This document shows positions 9,430 to 18,853 of a DNA stretch of 64,000 nucleotides, in pieces. Below the pieces are notes generated by a model. That model searched no databases and had not been told where the DNA came from. It worked only from the letters and a program-made list of their open reading frames with translations. Source of the DNA: Lysobacterales bacterium (lineage in GTDB: Bacteria; Pseudomonadota; Gammaproteobacteria; Xanthomonadales; Rhodanobacteraceae); the NCBI GenBank assembly GCA_015655335.1, contig JAATFF010000089.1, forward strand, positions 31,240 to 95,239, written 5' to 3'. Position numbers and translations under genes: made by a program. Position 1 is the first letter of the stretch, and each line of letters begins with the position of its first letter.

Positions 9430-10374
9430 ATGAGCAAAATCCTGGTTATCGCCGAACATCTGGGCGGCAAATTGAACCCCTCCACGGCGCGTGCCGTAAG
9501 CGCTGCCGTTGCGGTAAAGCCTGAAGCCGTCGATGTGCTGGTGCTTGCAGACAACGTCGACGCGATTGCAGCAGAAGCCGCGAAGATCGAAGGAGTAAGC
9601 CGCGTACTCACAGTGATGCGCGCGGAAAATGCACACCCGCTCGCGGCCATACTGGCGCCGCAGATCGCGAAGGCCGCGGCTGGTTACAGCCACGTGTTTG
9701 CACCCTCTACAACCTTCGGTAAGGACGTTGCCCCACGCGTCGCCGCGTTGCTCGGTGTTGCGCAAGTCAGCGATGTGATGAGCGTGGAAAGTAGCCACAG
9801 CTTCAAGCGCCCGATCTATGCCGGCAACGCCATCATTACCGTAGAGGCCGACGCCGCACACACGGTTGTCGCCACGATCCGCACCGCCTCCTGGTCAGCG
9901 GCCGCTGACGACTCCAGCAGCGCGCCCATCGAGGCGCTCAATCTGGATGTAGCACTGCCCACACACACCCGCTTCGTCGAACTGAAACAGGGCAAGAGCG
10001 ACCGTCCGGATCTGCAGAGCGCTAGCAAGGTCGTCTCCGGCGGCCGTGGCGTGGGCTCGAAAGAAAACTTCGAAATCATCTACAAGTTCGCCGACAAGAT
10101 CGGCGCGGCGGTGGGCGCCTCACGCGCCGCCGTGGATGCCGGCTATGTACCGAACGAACTTCAGGTCGGCCAGACCGGCAAGATCATCGCGCCAGAGCTG
10201 TACATGGCCATTGGCATTTCTGGTGCCATTCAGCACCTAACCGGCATCAAGGACGCCGGCACCATTGTGGCGATCAACAAGGACGGCGAGGCACCGATTT
10301 TCGAAGTGGCCGATATCGGCCTGGTCGGCGATCTGTTCAAGCTGATCCCCGAGCTGGAGCAGGCCATCGGCTAA
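9430..10374 (+). CDS. etfA: Electron transfer flavoprotein alpha subunit
   Basis: This 314-residue FAD-carrying alpha subunit pairs with EtfB. The C-terminal FAD-binding region is clear: GASRAAVDAGYVPNELQVGQ, then GKIIAPELYMAIGISGAIQH and IVAINKD (residues about 225-285). TTGAGGAGA provides a good ribosome binding site. The gene ends at a strong bidirectional terminator, so etfBA transcription stops before the polysaccharide locus. Confidence 0.97.
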   Translation: MSKILVIAEHLGGKLNPSTARAVSAAVAVKPEAVDVLVLADNVDAIAAEAAKIEGVSRVLTVMRAENAHPLAAILAPQIAKAAAGYSHVFAPSTTFGKDVAPRVAALLGVAQVSDVMSVESSHSFKRPIYAGNAIITVEADAAHTVVATIRTASWSAAADDSSSAPIEALNLDVALPTHTRFVELKQGKSDRPDLQSASKVVSGGRGVGSKENFEIIYKFADKIGAAVGASRAAVDAGYVPNELQVGQTGKIIAPELYMAIGISGAIQHLTGIKDAGTIVAINKDGEAPIFEVADIGLVGDLFKLIPELEQAIG

Positions 10375-10391
10375 GCTCACAACTCAAACTG

Positions 10392-10432
10392 TAGAAAAGA
10401 AAAGGCGGCTTTAGGCCGCCTTTTCTTTTCTA
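10392..10432. terminator. Bidirectional intrinsic terminator between etfA and the aminotransferase gene
   Basis: A perfect 18-bp inverted repeat (arms 10392-10409 and 10415-10432, 5-nt loop). The outer part of each arm is A/T-rich and the inner part is GGCGGC/GCCGCC, so either strand yields a GC stem followed by a U tract. It lies between convergent genes ending at 10374 (+) and 10449 (-). Confidence 0.92.
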
Positions 10433-10448
10433 GTCTGACTAAGTCGAC

Positions 10449-11615
10449 TCAGCTGCCCACAATGGCATGCACGGTATCGATGACACGATCTACGTCGCCG
10501 TCCGAAAGCGTCACGGATAGCGGCAGACTAACGGTTTCGCGCCCAAGCTTCATCGCGTGCGGCCATCGCTCCGGAGACCAACCAAATCGATGCTGGTAAT
10601 ACGGATGCTCTGGTATCGAAAGGTAGTGGACCCCCGTACCAATTCGCGCATCGTTCATCGCTTCCAGAAATTCATCGCGTTCGATGCCGCAGCGCTTGGC
10701 GTCGATCATCACGGTATACAGATGATGGCCATGATGGGTGTCGGCTTCTGCGGGCGCAGGTAACGTCATCGGCAACCCGGCGAACGCGTCGTTATACCGT
10801 TGCCAAATTTCCGCACGTCGTCGCCAGCTCACCTCGACGCGCGACAACTGATGCAGACCGATCGCCGCCTGTACGTCCATCATGTTGTATTTGAACCCGC
10901 ACTCCACAACCTGATAATGCTTGTAGCCTTTGTCACCAAAGCGATGCCAGGCGTCCTGGCTCATACCGTGTAGTGCAAGAATACGTGCACGCGCCATTTG
11001 CTCTTCGCTGCGCCCCACGATCATCCCGCCTTCGCCCGTTACGACGTTCTTGGTAACGTAAAAGCTAAAGCAACCAAAATCGCCAAAAGTGCCTAAGGCC
11101 TGCCCTCGATATTCGGCCTCGACGGCATGCGCACAATCTTCGATGACGACCAAGTTGTGTTTGCGCGCGATGTCCATGATCCGATCCATCTCGCAAGGTC
11201 GCCCCGCAAAGTGCACGGGCAGAATCGCGCGTGTCCGTGGCGTGATTGCCGCCTCGATGGCAGACGGGTCGATGTTCTGGCTAACGGGATCCACATCGGC
11301 AAGCACGGGCACGAGGCCCGCATGAAGAATTGCGTTGACGGTTGCGCAGAACGTCAGAGGCGTGGTGATCACCTCCGAACCGGGCTCCATATCTGCCGCC
11401 AGCATGCTTACGTGCAGCGCTGCCGTGCAGGAATTGACGGCGGCGACCTGCTGTGGGAGAACTCCGCGAAACATCGCGAAGTCGCGCTCGAACTGGGCCA
11501 CGCGCGGACCGGTGCCAAGCCATCCGGAACGAAGACAAGCGACGACCTCGGCGATCTCCGCCTCGTCGATCTGCGGTGCTCCGAAAACCAGGAATGGTGG
11601 CCGTGATGACTGCAT
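10449..11615 (-). CDS. DegT/DnrJ/EryC1/StrS-type sugar aminotransferase
   Basis: This 388-residue PLP-dependent aminotransferase converts a keto sugar nucleotide to an amino sugar, as perosamine or 4-amino-4-deoxy sugar synthases do. The PLP lysine is K189 in FYVTKNVVTGEGGM. The cofactor-contacting blocks VNSCTAALHVSML and VIEDCAHAVEAEYRGQ are present. The ATG at 11615 was chosen because the sequence from there matches the family; about 24 extra upstream codons do not. It is the first gene of the etfA-metB locus and lies just downstream of cysNC on the same strand. No 4,6-dehydratase specific for its substrate is adjacent, though Gmd and RmlB products made elsewhere in the window could serve. 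Confidence 0.9.
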   Translation of the reverse strand: MQSSRPPFLVFGAPQIDEAEIAEVVACLRSGWLGTGPRVAQFERDFAMFRGVLPQQVAAVNSCTAALHVSMLAADMEPGSEVITTPLTFCATVNAILHAGLVPVLADVDPVSQNIDPSAIEAAITPRTRAILPVHFAGRPCEMDRIMDIARKHNLVVIEDCAHAVEAEYRGQALGTFGDFGCFSFYVTKNVVTGEGGMIVGRSEEQMARARILALHGMSQDAWHRFGDKGYKHYQVVECGFKYNMMDVQAAIGLHQLSRVEVSWRRRAEIWQRYNDAFAGLPMTLPAPAEADTHHGHHLYTVMIDAKRCGIERDEFLEAMNDARIGTGVHYLSIPEHPYYQHRFGWSPERWPHAMKLGRETVSLPLSVTLSDGDVDRVIDTVHAIVGS

Positions 11616-11732
11616 GCTCGATTCCGTGTCAATACAAGAGAAGTGATCGCGAAACCCATCGGCGAACATCCAGACACGCAATGTCACCGCGACAATCTTG
11701 GCACGCAGTATGCCCGCTTCTGAAATACTGGA

Positions 11733-13589
11733 TCAGTGGCTTTCGGATGGAAGCAGGCGCTCCACCAGCTGCTCCACCATGTTCTCAAGCCCCCTATCGC
11801 CCGTATGCAAATGCACCTCCGGTGTTTCCGGTGCTTCGTAGGGAGAATCGATGCCTGTGAAATTACTGATTTCTCCAGCCCTTGCCTTGCGATACAGACC
11901 CTTCGGGTCGCGCCGCTCGCACTCTTCCAGCGACGTATCGACGAAAACCTCGAGGAATTCTCCGTCCGCAAACAGATTCCGAGCAAACTCACGCTCGCTT
12001 CGGAACGGGGAAATCACGCAAACCAGCACGATCAACCCGGCATCGACCATCAAATGCGCCACCTCGGCCACACGGCGCACATTTTCGACGCGCGCCTCGG
12101 CGGTAAAGCCCAGGTCGCGATTTAGCCCATGGCGCAGGTTGTCGCCGTCCATCAGATACGTGTGGTAGCCGAGCGAGCCAAGACGGCGTTCAAGCAGATT
12201 GGCAATCGTCGACTTGCCCGCACCCGAAAGGCCCGTGAACCATAAGCATCTCGGTTGTTGCCCTTTGCTTCGCGCGCGCGCCTGCTTGTCCACATCCACG
12301 TGCTGCCAGTGCACATTGGTGGCCCGATGCAGGGCGAAATCCAGCATGCCACAAGCCACCGTGGCGTAAGTTTGCCGATCAATCAGGATGAAGCCGCCTA
12401 GGGAATGATTCGCGGCGTAAGTCTCGAAGGCGACCGGATGGTCGAGATCGATATTGCAATAGCCAACCTCGTTCAAGTCGAGGCGATGCGCGGCTAGCCT
12501 GGCTTGTGTGTTCACGTCGACCTTGTGCTTGATTGACGTAATACGTGCATTGACGATTCGGGTTCCTATCTTGAGCCAGTAGCCCCGATTTGGCAGCAAC
12601 GCCTCATCGCCCATCCATAACACGTGCGCGGCAAACTGATCAGCCTCCGACGTCGGACGCGCGGCATCGGCGATAACATCACCGCGACTAATGTCGACCT
12701 CACGGTCGAGGGTCAATGTCACTGCTTGACCGGCGTGCGCCTCTGGCAGATCGCCATCGGCGGTCACGATACGCGTCACGCGTGCCCGACTGGTGCCTGG
12801 CTGGACAACGATTTCGTCGCCCGCTTTTACTCGGCCGCCACAGATCGTCCCTGCATAGCCGCGAAAACTTTGATCTGGGCGATTAACCCATTGCACCGGC
12901 ATGCGAAATTCACTGACCTGCTGTGATTGCACGCTGACCGTTTCCAACACTTCAAGCAGCGCGGGACCACCGTACCAGGACATACGTGCGGAACACGAAC
13001 CCACATTGTCGCCACTCAGTGCAGCGACTGGAAGCGCGTACACTGAGGTGATACCAAGCTGGTCGGCCAATACTCGGTACTCTGCCTCAATGGTCTCGTA
13101 GGTCTCTTGCTTGTAACCGACAAGATCCATCTTGTTTACGGCCAATACGACTTTGCGAATACCTAGCAGCGCGCAGATGTAACTGTGGCGACGAGTTTGC
13201 GGTAGCAGCCCTTTTCGTGCGTCGACCAGCACTACTGCCAGATCGGCATGCGACGCCCCGGTAGCCATATTGCGCGTGTATTGCTCATGTCCTGGGCAAT
13301 CGGCGACAACGAAGCTACGTCGTGCACTGCGAAAGTAACGGTAAGCCACATCGATGGTGATGCCCTGTTGGCGTTCGGCGTCGAGTCCGTCGGTCAATAG
13401 GGAAAAATCCAATACATCGCCGTTGGGATATTGGCGATGACTATCGCGTCGAAGCGCATCGAGCTGATCGTCGGGAAGCATCCCCGTGTCATAGAGCAGC
13501 CGGCCCAGCAACGTGCTTTTGCCGTCGTCTACACTTCCACAGGTAATAAAACGCAATAGATTACGAGCAGAGGATTCGCTGATGGCCAT
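11733..13589 (-). CDS. cysNC: Bifunctional sulfate adenylyltransferase subunit 1 / APS kinase (CysN-CysC, NodQ-like)
   Basis: This 618-residue fusion carries out two steps of sulfate activation: the GTPase partner of CysD that drives APS synthesis, then APS kinase making PAPS. The N-terminal GTPase has [22 protein letters not shown] and NKMDLVGY. The APS kinase begins near residue 450 with [14 protein letters not shown] and continues with [16 protein letters not shown]. Its ATG overlaps the cysD TAA by one base (TAATG), indicating coupling. The fused architecture is that of nodulation NodQ. No cysH, cysI or cysJ (PAPS and sulfite reduction) lies nearby, and a sulfotransferase is next upstream, so a role as PAPS source for sulfation is favoured over assimilation. 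Confidence 0.95.
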   Translation of the reverse strand: MAISESSARNLLRFITCGSVDDGKSTLLGRLLYDTGMLPDDQLDALRRDSHRQYPNGDVLDFSLLTDGLDAERQQGITIDVAYRYFRSARRSFVVADCPGHEQYTRNMATGASHADLAVVLVDARKGLLPQTRRHSYICALLGIRKVVLAVNKMDLVGYKQETYETIEAEYRVLADQLGITSVYALPVAALSGDNVGSCSARMSWYGGPALLEVLETVSVQSQQVSEFRMPVQWVNRPDQSFRGYAGTICGGRVKAGDEIVVQPGTSRARVTRIVTADGDLPEAHAGQAVTLTLDREVDISRGDVIADAARPTSEADQFAAHVLWMGDEALLPNRGYWLKIGTRIVNARITSIKHKVDVNTQARLAAHRLDLNEVGYCNIDLDHPVAFETYAANHSLGGFILIDRQTYATVACGMLDFALHRATNVHWQHVDVDKQARARSKGQQPRCLWFTGLSGAGKSTIANLLERRLGSLGYHTYLMDGDNLRHGLNRDLGFTAEARVENVRRVAEVAHLMVDAGLIVLVCVISPFRSEREFARNLFADGEFLEVFVDTSLEECERRDPKGLYRKARAGEISNFTGIDSPYEAPETPEVHLHTGDRGLENMVEQLVERLLPSESH

Positions 13590-14497
13590 TAGAAATAGCC
13601 CTCTTGCTTCTTGCGTTCCATGGAAGCAGAGGGGTCGTGATCGATCACTCGACCCTGTCGCTCGGAACTGCGCGAATGAGTCATCTCAACAATGATGTCA
13701 TCCAGCGTACTTGCCGACGACTCGACGGCCCCCGTTAGCGGGTAGCAGCCCAGTGTGCGGAAACGCACCGTGCGCATTTCCACTGTCTCGCCAGGGCGCA
13801 AAATGAAACGCTCATCGTCAACCATGATCAGCGCGCCATCCCGCTCGATTACCGGACGCTCCTTGGCGAAGTAAAGCGGCACGACGGGGATGCTTTCACG
13901 CCGGATGTAATGCCATACATCCATCTCGGTCCAGTTCGACATGGGAAAAACTCGTACGCTTTCGCCTTTGTGAATATGGGTATTGTAGAGATTCCATAAT
14001 TCGGGGCGCTGGCGTTTGGGATCCCAATGATGTTGCGCGTTACGAAATGAGAACACACGCTCTTTCGCGCGAGATTTTTCTTCATCTCGACGGGCGCCAC
14101 CGATCGCGGCATCGAATTGGTACTTGTCCAAGGCCTGCTTGAGCGCGGCAGTCTTCATGACATCCGTGTGCACCGTGGCACCATGTACCAGCGGCGAGAT
14201 GCCCTGGCGCACGCCGTCCTCGTTGATGTGAATCAGCAACTGCACGTCACCGGCAGCGGCCACCTGATCGCGAAACGCTATCATCTCGCGGAACTTCCAA
14301 GTGGTATCAACGTGCAGCAGGGGAATCGGCGGCCGTGCGGGATAGAACGCCTTTCGCAGTAAATGCAGAAGAACGGATGAGTCCTTGCCGATCGAGTACA
14401 GCATGACTGATCGCTGGAAGCCGGCTGCGACCTCACGAAAGATGTGGATGCTCTCGGCTTCAAGCGTATCGAGCTGCGAAAACGGAGTGTTCATCAA
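13589..14497 (-). CDS. cysD: Sulfate adenylyltransferase subunit 2
   Basis: This 302-residue catalytic subunit of ATP sulfurylase makes APS from ATP and sulfate with CysN. The PP-loop motif [13 protein letters not shown] lies near the N-terminus. The family blocks [20 protein letters not shown] and [19 protein letters not shown] are complete. The ATG at 14497 was kept; an adjacent second ATG is equally possible. Its stop overlaps the cysNC start. A 9-bp inverted repeat lies immediately upstream and could control expression. Confidence 0.96.
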   Translation of the reverse strand: MMNTPFSQLDTLEAESIHIFREVAAGFQRSVMLYSIGKDSSVLLHLLRKAFYPARPPIPLLHVDTTWKFREMIAFRDQVAAAGDVQLLIHINEDGVRQGISPLVHGATVHTDVMKTAALKQALDKYQFDAAIGGARRDEEKSRAKERVFSFRNAQHHWDPKRQRPELWNLYNTHIHKGESVRVFPMSNWTEMDVWHYIRRESIPVVPLYFAKERPVIERDGALIMVDDERFILRPGETVEMRTVRFRTLGCYPLTGAVESSASTLDDIIVEMTHSRSSERQGRVIDHDPSASMERKKQEGYF

Positions 14498-14507
14498 TTC
14501 ATTCGCT

Positions 14508-14541
14508 TGCCATCAAATTGTATTTTGCCACGTTGATGGCA
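14508..14541 (-). promoter_or_regulatory. Inverted repeat just upstream of cysD
   Basis: Perfect 9-bp arms (TGCCATCAA at 14508-14516 and TTGATGGCA at 14533-14541) enclose a 16-nt spacer containing a -10-like TACAAT on the minus strand (14517-14522). The repeat ends 11 nt before the cysD ATG. It could be an operator or a leader hairpin masking the ribosome binding site. The rest of the 308-bp gap (14542-14805) shows no gene or convincing signal. Confidence 0.4.
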
Positions 14542-14805
14542 GATGCACAGGGCAACATGCATCGACCCGCGGTTCAAAGCGGCCCGTAGCCCGATGCCGA
14601 TGCTTGCTGCAAAATCTTGCGTAGCGATAGCCACGAAGACGTTGAGTGTGTATGAAATGGCCATTGGCGCAAAGCATTCGCAGGCCCAAGGGAGTATAAC
14701 CAGGCGTCACAACAGCACCGAAGACCTATGCGAACGAGCCTCGTCGTCGAATGTATTCATCTAGCTCATTTAATCCTTTCCGCATATACGCCAGGCAGCA
14801 TTTAA

Positions 14806-16095
14806 TCAGCGCGGTTGCTTTGTGCCGACGCCTTTACGGAGTAAAACACTCGCCATAGGTGCATGCTCGACTGTCTTCGCACGAAGAGGAACTGCAGGTG
14901 ATGATGCACGGCGATGGGCATATCGGCTAAATACCCGGGCGGCGAAGTTACCGAGTCCCGCTCTGCGAATGAAAGCGTAAATGCCTGCACCGGCCAGCGC
15001 CGATGCCAGCCAGAGATAGCCCCCGATACTCAAGGGACGTTGCCCGTACAAACTTTCCGCCAATATCGCCGTTCCTGCCAACAATACGTAGGCCGCCAAT
15101 ACCAAACCGCACCAATTCAACCCACTGGCAAGCTTGGCAACCTTCTCCTGCGCTGAGCGATATTCGTTATCCAATCCAATCATGAAGTCAATACGCTCGC
15201 TGAACCCTTCTTCAAATTCAGCTCGAGAGACGGGGCAAGGCACGTAGCCATCGAACGGTCGCTGCAGCTGCTCACTCAACTCAAGAGCTCGCTCTATTAC
15301 TACGGAGTCGGTTTTGGGATCGTGAGCACGAAAATCAACGGGAACTTCTGAGCTGTTGATCTTGCGAGCAACCGGCTCGGTGCACGACTCCGTGAACGGC
15401 TCGTCCAGAAATTCTAATAACCCCTGGAGTGCCCATTCGGGCCTATGCACAAGATCGTCGTAGCGCAACCGATGCACTACATCTGATCCAAGTGCACGCT
15501 CAGCCTGCACGCAAGCTTGCACGGTACCAAGCCAATACTCATACGCCTGTTGCTCCGTATCCACCAGACCGCAATGGCCGCTAGGCTTGAAATTCAGAAT
15601 TGAATTCACGACGGAACGAACATCGCGCACGATGTGCACGAACTTGGCGTCCGGAAAAAGCTTCTTTAGGCCGCAGATATAGAACGAATACTCAGGGGTC
15701 CCATCGACCCAGCGCAATTTTGGCTCAGAACTGGACCGGGAGATGTTGAAATTCGGATCATGCTGAGACGGAGATCGTTCGGCGGCCTGCCTGCAACTTT
15801 TCTCCAGTCGCTGACGATGGCGACGAATCATTGCATCGATGCCGTCGCCGAACGTCTGGAAAAACGTTTCCCGATCGACGCCGAGGGCATTCAGCTGCGA
15901 ACGCTCGCCGTGCATTTTGCCGACCCGGTAGCAGACGCCTACGTCTACCGCGAACTCGCCCATCCAGTCCGATTCTTCTTGGGGCAAGATGTTCGGATGC
16001 TGCCCTAGGCACCATGTGAGTATGCTCGTTCCTGATCGCGGTGAGCCGACCACAAAGATAGGGCCCCTTGCATGCCTTGTTTCAAATTCAGACAT
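14806..16095 (-). CDS. Membrane-anchored sulfotransferase
   Basis: This 429-residue PAPS-dependent sulfotransferase transfers sulfate to a carbohydrate or lipid acceptor. The 5'-phosphosulfate loop is IFVVGSPRSGTSILTW (residues 13-28) and the 3'-phosphate motif is IVRDVRSVVNSILNF. The last third holds two hydrophobic segments (around CGLVLAAYVLLAGTAIL and GGYLWLASALAGAGIYAF), then a basic tail, so the enzyme is probably fixed in the inner membrane with a cytoplasmic catalytic domain. A GTG 48 bp upstream is an alternative start, but the ATG at 16095 follows GGGGAG at 7 nt and was preferred. The adjacent cysD-cysNC can supply PAPS. Confidence 0.86.
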   Translation of the reverse strand: MSEFETRHARGPIFVVGSPRSGTSILTWCLGQHPNILPQEESDWMGEFAVDVGVCYRVGKMHGERSQLNALGVDRETFFQTFGDGIDAMIRRHRQRLEKSCRQAAERSPSQHDPNFNISRSSSEPKLRWVDGTPEYSFYICGLKKLFPDAKFVHIVRDVRSVVNSILNFKPSGHCGLVDTEQQAYEYWLGTVQACVQAERALGSDVVHRLRYDDLVHRPEWALQGLLEFLDEPFTESCTEPVARKINSSEVPVDFRAHDPKTDSVVIERALELSEQLQRPFDGYVPCPVSRAEFEEGFSERIDFMIGLDNEYRSAQEKVAKLASGLNWCGLVLAAYVLLAGTAILAESLYGQRPLSIGGYLWLASALAGAGIYAFIRRAGLGNFAARVFSRYAHRRASSPAVPLRAKTVEHAPMASVLLRKGVGTKQPR

Positions 16096-16592
16096 CCATT
16101 GGCTCCCCAGCCCGGAAATTTTGGCACGCACGTCTAGATTCACCGCGTAGCCAAAAAAAACTATGCTCTACGGCGCCCTCAGTCTCCCAAGGCCTACTCA
16201 GGCCAGGATCAGGTGCCCTAATTGTCAGGCAGGCGCAAGATTACCTTTTTTGGACGCCAATACATAGTCAGGTGTATCACGGCTCGAAATTGGCTGGGTA
16301 CGAAGCAGATATCCAAAAATCGCGCAGATATTACGACCCAGCTTCAAGGAACGGCCCTTTCAGCACCTTCCGACGAGAAATAGATGTCACTTAAGCTCGT
16401 ATTCCGCGAATACCGCTTGGTGGATTCCCATCGCCGATGCAGATCCATCTACCGTTAATACGTCGTACGGTGCCGTTGGAAGCTCATCGAACCGACGCTA
16501 TGCCGGCGTCGGCCATATTAAGGAAATCGACTGTCCGGCCAATAACGCTAGTGCGGATATACTTTCTACGTCTCGTACAAGGGTGTCCGGGT
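16096..16592. other. Intergenic stretch with no recognised gene
   Basis: About 500 bp between the sulfotransferase start and the decayed methyltransferase. It is richer in A+T than the flanks and carries stops in all frames. The sulfotransferase promoter must lie here, but no clear hexamer pair was found. No RNA gene or transposase fragment was recognised. Confidence 0.5.
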
Positions 16593-17490
16593 ATGAGCAA
16601 CGACGATGCTGCATTGCCTCACCGATCGGAACAGCCAGATCTCTGGCAGCTTTGATTTCACTCGCTTGAGGAATGCCGACAGGCTCTGGAAGCAAATGTT
16701 CCTCGATTCCGGGCCAGACGAGCCATTGAGCAAGAGCTTCAGGAACGACTAAATACGCGGGATCAAGCCATTCTCCCCGGGTACTGCTGGGTTTGTCGGG
16801 ACGTCCGTGCCTTTACGTATGACATGCGCTATTCAGATGGGAGGCGTGTCAACTGGCGTGAACGGATCGTATGTCCCTCCTGCCGTCTCAATAACCGTCT
16901 TCGACTATCCGTCCAGATCTTGGAGCGATTGGTGGAAGACACCAGACCGAGTATCTACCTGACCGAGCAGGTCACGCCGTTGGCGAGTTACATCGCCACT
17001 CGCTTTCCATCGGCGACCATGAGCGAGTATTTAGGCACGGAATTTTCGGCGGGTGAGGTAGATGCACGAGGTATCCGTCACGAAAATGTGACATCTCTGA
17101 GTTTTGAAGATGAAACATTCGATTTCATCTTGAGTTTCGACGTCTTGGAGCACGTTCCCAACTATCGCGCAGCGCTCGCTGAACTTTTCCGAGTGCTAAA
17201 ACCAAGTGGTCGAATTCTTATCAGCGTCCCGTTTGGGCTTCTAACCGATCGAAACATTGTTAGGGCCCGAGTGAATGCTGACGGTCGCATAGAGTACCTT
17301 CTACCCCCCCGAATACCACGGCAATCCCGTCGATCCAGCGGGTGGCATCCTTTGCTATTACCATTTTGGCTGGGAATTCTTGGAAGAATTGCACCCCGTT
17401 GGCTTTACTGACGCGTACGTGCTACTGGCCTGGTCACTTGAGTTTGGGCACATAGGCGCCGAGCAAGTCCTCATTATTGGACAAAAGTAG
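16593..17490 (+). pseudogene. Decayed class I methyltransferase (in-frame stop plus frameshift)
   Basis: A SAM methyltransferase of the kind that starts with a zinc-ribbon-like cysteine region. GYCWVCRDVRAFTYDMRY and RIVCPSCRLNNRLR are encoded around 16779-16890, followed by SFDVLEHVPNYRAAL and LFRVLKPSGRILISVP. Two lesions are visible. An in-frame TGA at 16653-16655 separates a possible N-terminus (ATG 16593) from the cysteine region, and no ATG, GTG or TTG lies between that stop and the ATG at 16824. A 7-C run at 17304-17310 shifts the frame; removing one C restores PPEYHGNPVDPAGG and FGWEFLEELHPVGF up to the TAG at 17488. The ATG at 16824 would give a shortened 195-residue product. A sequencing error at the C run is possible, but the second lesion favours decay. 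Confidence 0.75.
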
Positions 17491-17675
17491 CCTTCACCAG
17501 AGCGCTGCGCATACCTTTACCCTTTGATGCGCGTGGAACGTGCCACTCGCGCACTCAACAGCGACGTCCGGGACACCCCGGTAGGGCTTTTCGGGCACGT
17601 CTCTGGTGCAGCTGTGGTTGACGGGCGCGACCATCTATGGAGCGTTGCAGAGACAGGTTGAGCCCGCAACCGAAA

Positions 17676-17820
17676 CTGTGTGAAAACGCAAAGCCACTCG
17701 TACACGTGTGCCACGTACGCAAATTTTGCCTGGTCATCGGGCGGCCTAGAATCGAATCTACGCGTGGCACTTTGATCAACATCTCACCAGTAAAAAATGT
17801 AGTTTTGCGTTTTCACACAG
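17676..17820. repeat. MITE-like element or IS remnant with 17-bp terminal inverted repeats
   Basis: CTGTGTGAAAACGCAAA at 17676-17692 is repeated exactly inverted at 17804-17820, enclosing 111 bp with no coding capacity. Outside the right arm the sequence reads (inward) GAGG before CTGTGTG, while the left reads GAAA, so flanks differ and no target duplication is obvious. Such ends look like insertion-sequence termini, and the short interior suggests an internally deleted or non-autonomous element. The surrounding gap (17491-17860) holds no gene; the flank 17517-17670 encodes nothing recognised. Confidence 0.7.
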
Positions 17821-17860
17821 CCTCGACCCAAAGCGAACCTTGCAATACAACAGCTCGATC

Positions 17861-18853
17861 CTATTGCTGTTCAATCTTGATAGTCATTCGCCCGATCTGG
17901 CCATACACATTTTGCGAAGGGTTTGCGACGGTGCCGGCACCAAACCAAAGGTAGTAGGTGCCGTCATTGCGCCCCGTCTCCATCAACGTGGGGTCCCCCA
18001 TGATCGCGGAAGCCCACGATGGCCGCTGCGTATCGGGGATCAGCAAGCCATGCTTGTCCCAAGTTAGACCATCAGTAGATGTTGCCCAGCCGAGCGAATG
18101 ACGATGATCCGTCGTCGATCCCATGTAGAACATGTAGAAATATGGAGAGATGTACACGACTGATGGTTCGCCAGCACCACCTGCGTCGAACGCTTCCTCC
18201 GCACCACGGAACGTCAAGGGGTCTTTGTCCTTGACCCAGTTGAGTCCATCGGAAGAAACTGCGCGCCCCATGTGAAATTTGTAATCGTGGCTGACAGTAA
18301 GGTAATACATCCAAAAATTTGACCCGACCTGCATGACGAACGGATCTGCTACCGCGAAGTCATCCCACGCGCCTCGCACACCGGCGGGTACGACTGGATT
18401 CGGGAGTAATTTGAAGTTCTTGCCGTCATTGCTAGTCGCCACGCCGATTTGCTGCTTTCCATCGGCAGCTTTGCCGTGAAAATAATAATTAACTTTGCCG
18501 TTAATAACGATCGCGGAGCCATTCGCTGCGATGTATTGAGTATCCCAACCACCAAGATCAACAACTGGCCAGGGCAAGCGATCCCACGTCAGGCCTTCAT
18601 CGTTCGATGTTGCGTAACCGGTACGCCAAATCGAACCGTCATAGCCGGAGTAGTAATCGATCAATTTTCCCTGGAATTGGATGACGGACGGATTGAGATC
18701 GTCCACACCGTCCCATGCCCCCTTTGCGCCAGCGCTCATGACAGGGTTCCGCGCAATATCGACGACCGTTACCTTCGGTTGTCCAGCATCTCGCGTGCAA
18801 CTCGCGCAAATGAGGGAGCAAAATAACGTGATCGCGATAACACAGCTGCGCAC
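17861..18853 (-). CDS. Lipoprotein with five-bladed propeller glycosidase-like fold (GH43/GH32-type)
   Basis: A 330-residue exported protein. The N-terminus has a hydrophobic signal ending in LFCSLICASC, a plausible lipobox, so it is probably lipid-anchored in the cell envelope. The rest repeats short blocks such as IGVATSNDGKNF, GRAVSSDGLNWV and GWATSTDGLTWD, alternating with MYYLTVSHD and FYMFYMGST. This is the blade pattern of GH43/GH32/GH130-type glycosidases. Catalytic residues cannot be assigned with confidence. A role in trimming or degrading a polysaccharide is inferred from fold and location inside the O-antigen locus. Confidence 0.7.
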   Translation of the reverse strand: MRSCVIAITLFCSLICASCTRDAGQPKVTVVDIARNPVMSAGAKGAWDGVDDLNPSVIQFQGKLIDYYSGYDGSIWRTGYATSNDEGLTWDRLPWPVVDLGGWDTQYIAANGSAIVINGKVNYYFHGKAADGKQQIGVATSNDGKNFKLLPNPVVPAGVRGAWDDFAVADPFVMQVGSNFWMYYLTVSHDYKFHMGRAVSSDGLNWVKDKDPLTFRGAEEAFDAGGAGEPSVVYISPYFYMFYMGSTTDHRHSLGWATSTDGLTWDKHGLLIPDTQRPSWASAIMGDPTLMETGRNDGTYYLWFGAGTVANPSQNVYGQIGRMTIKIEQQ

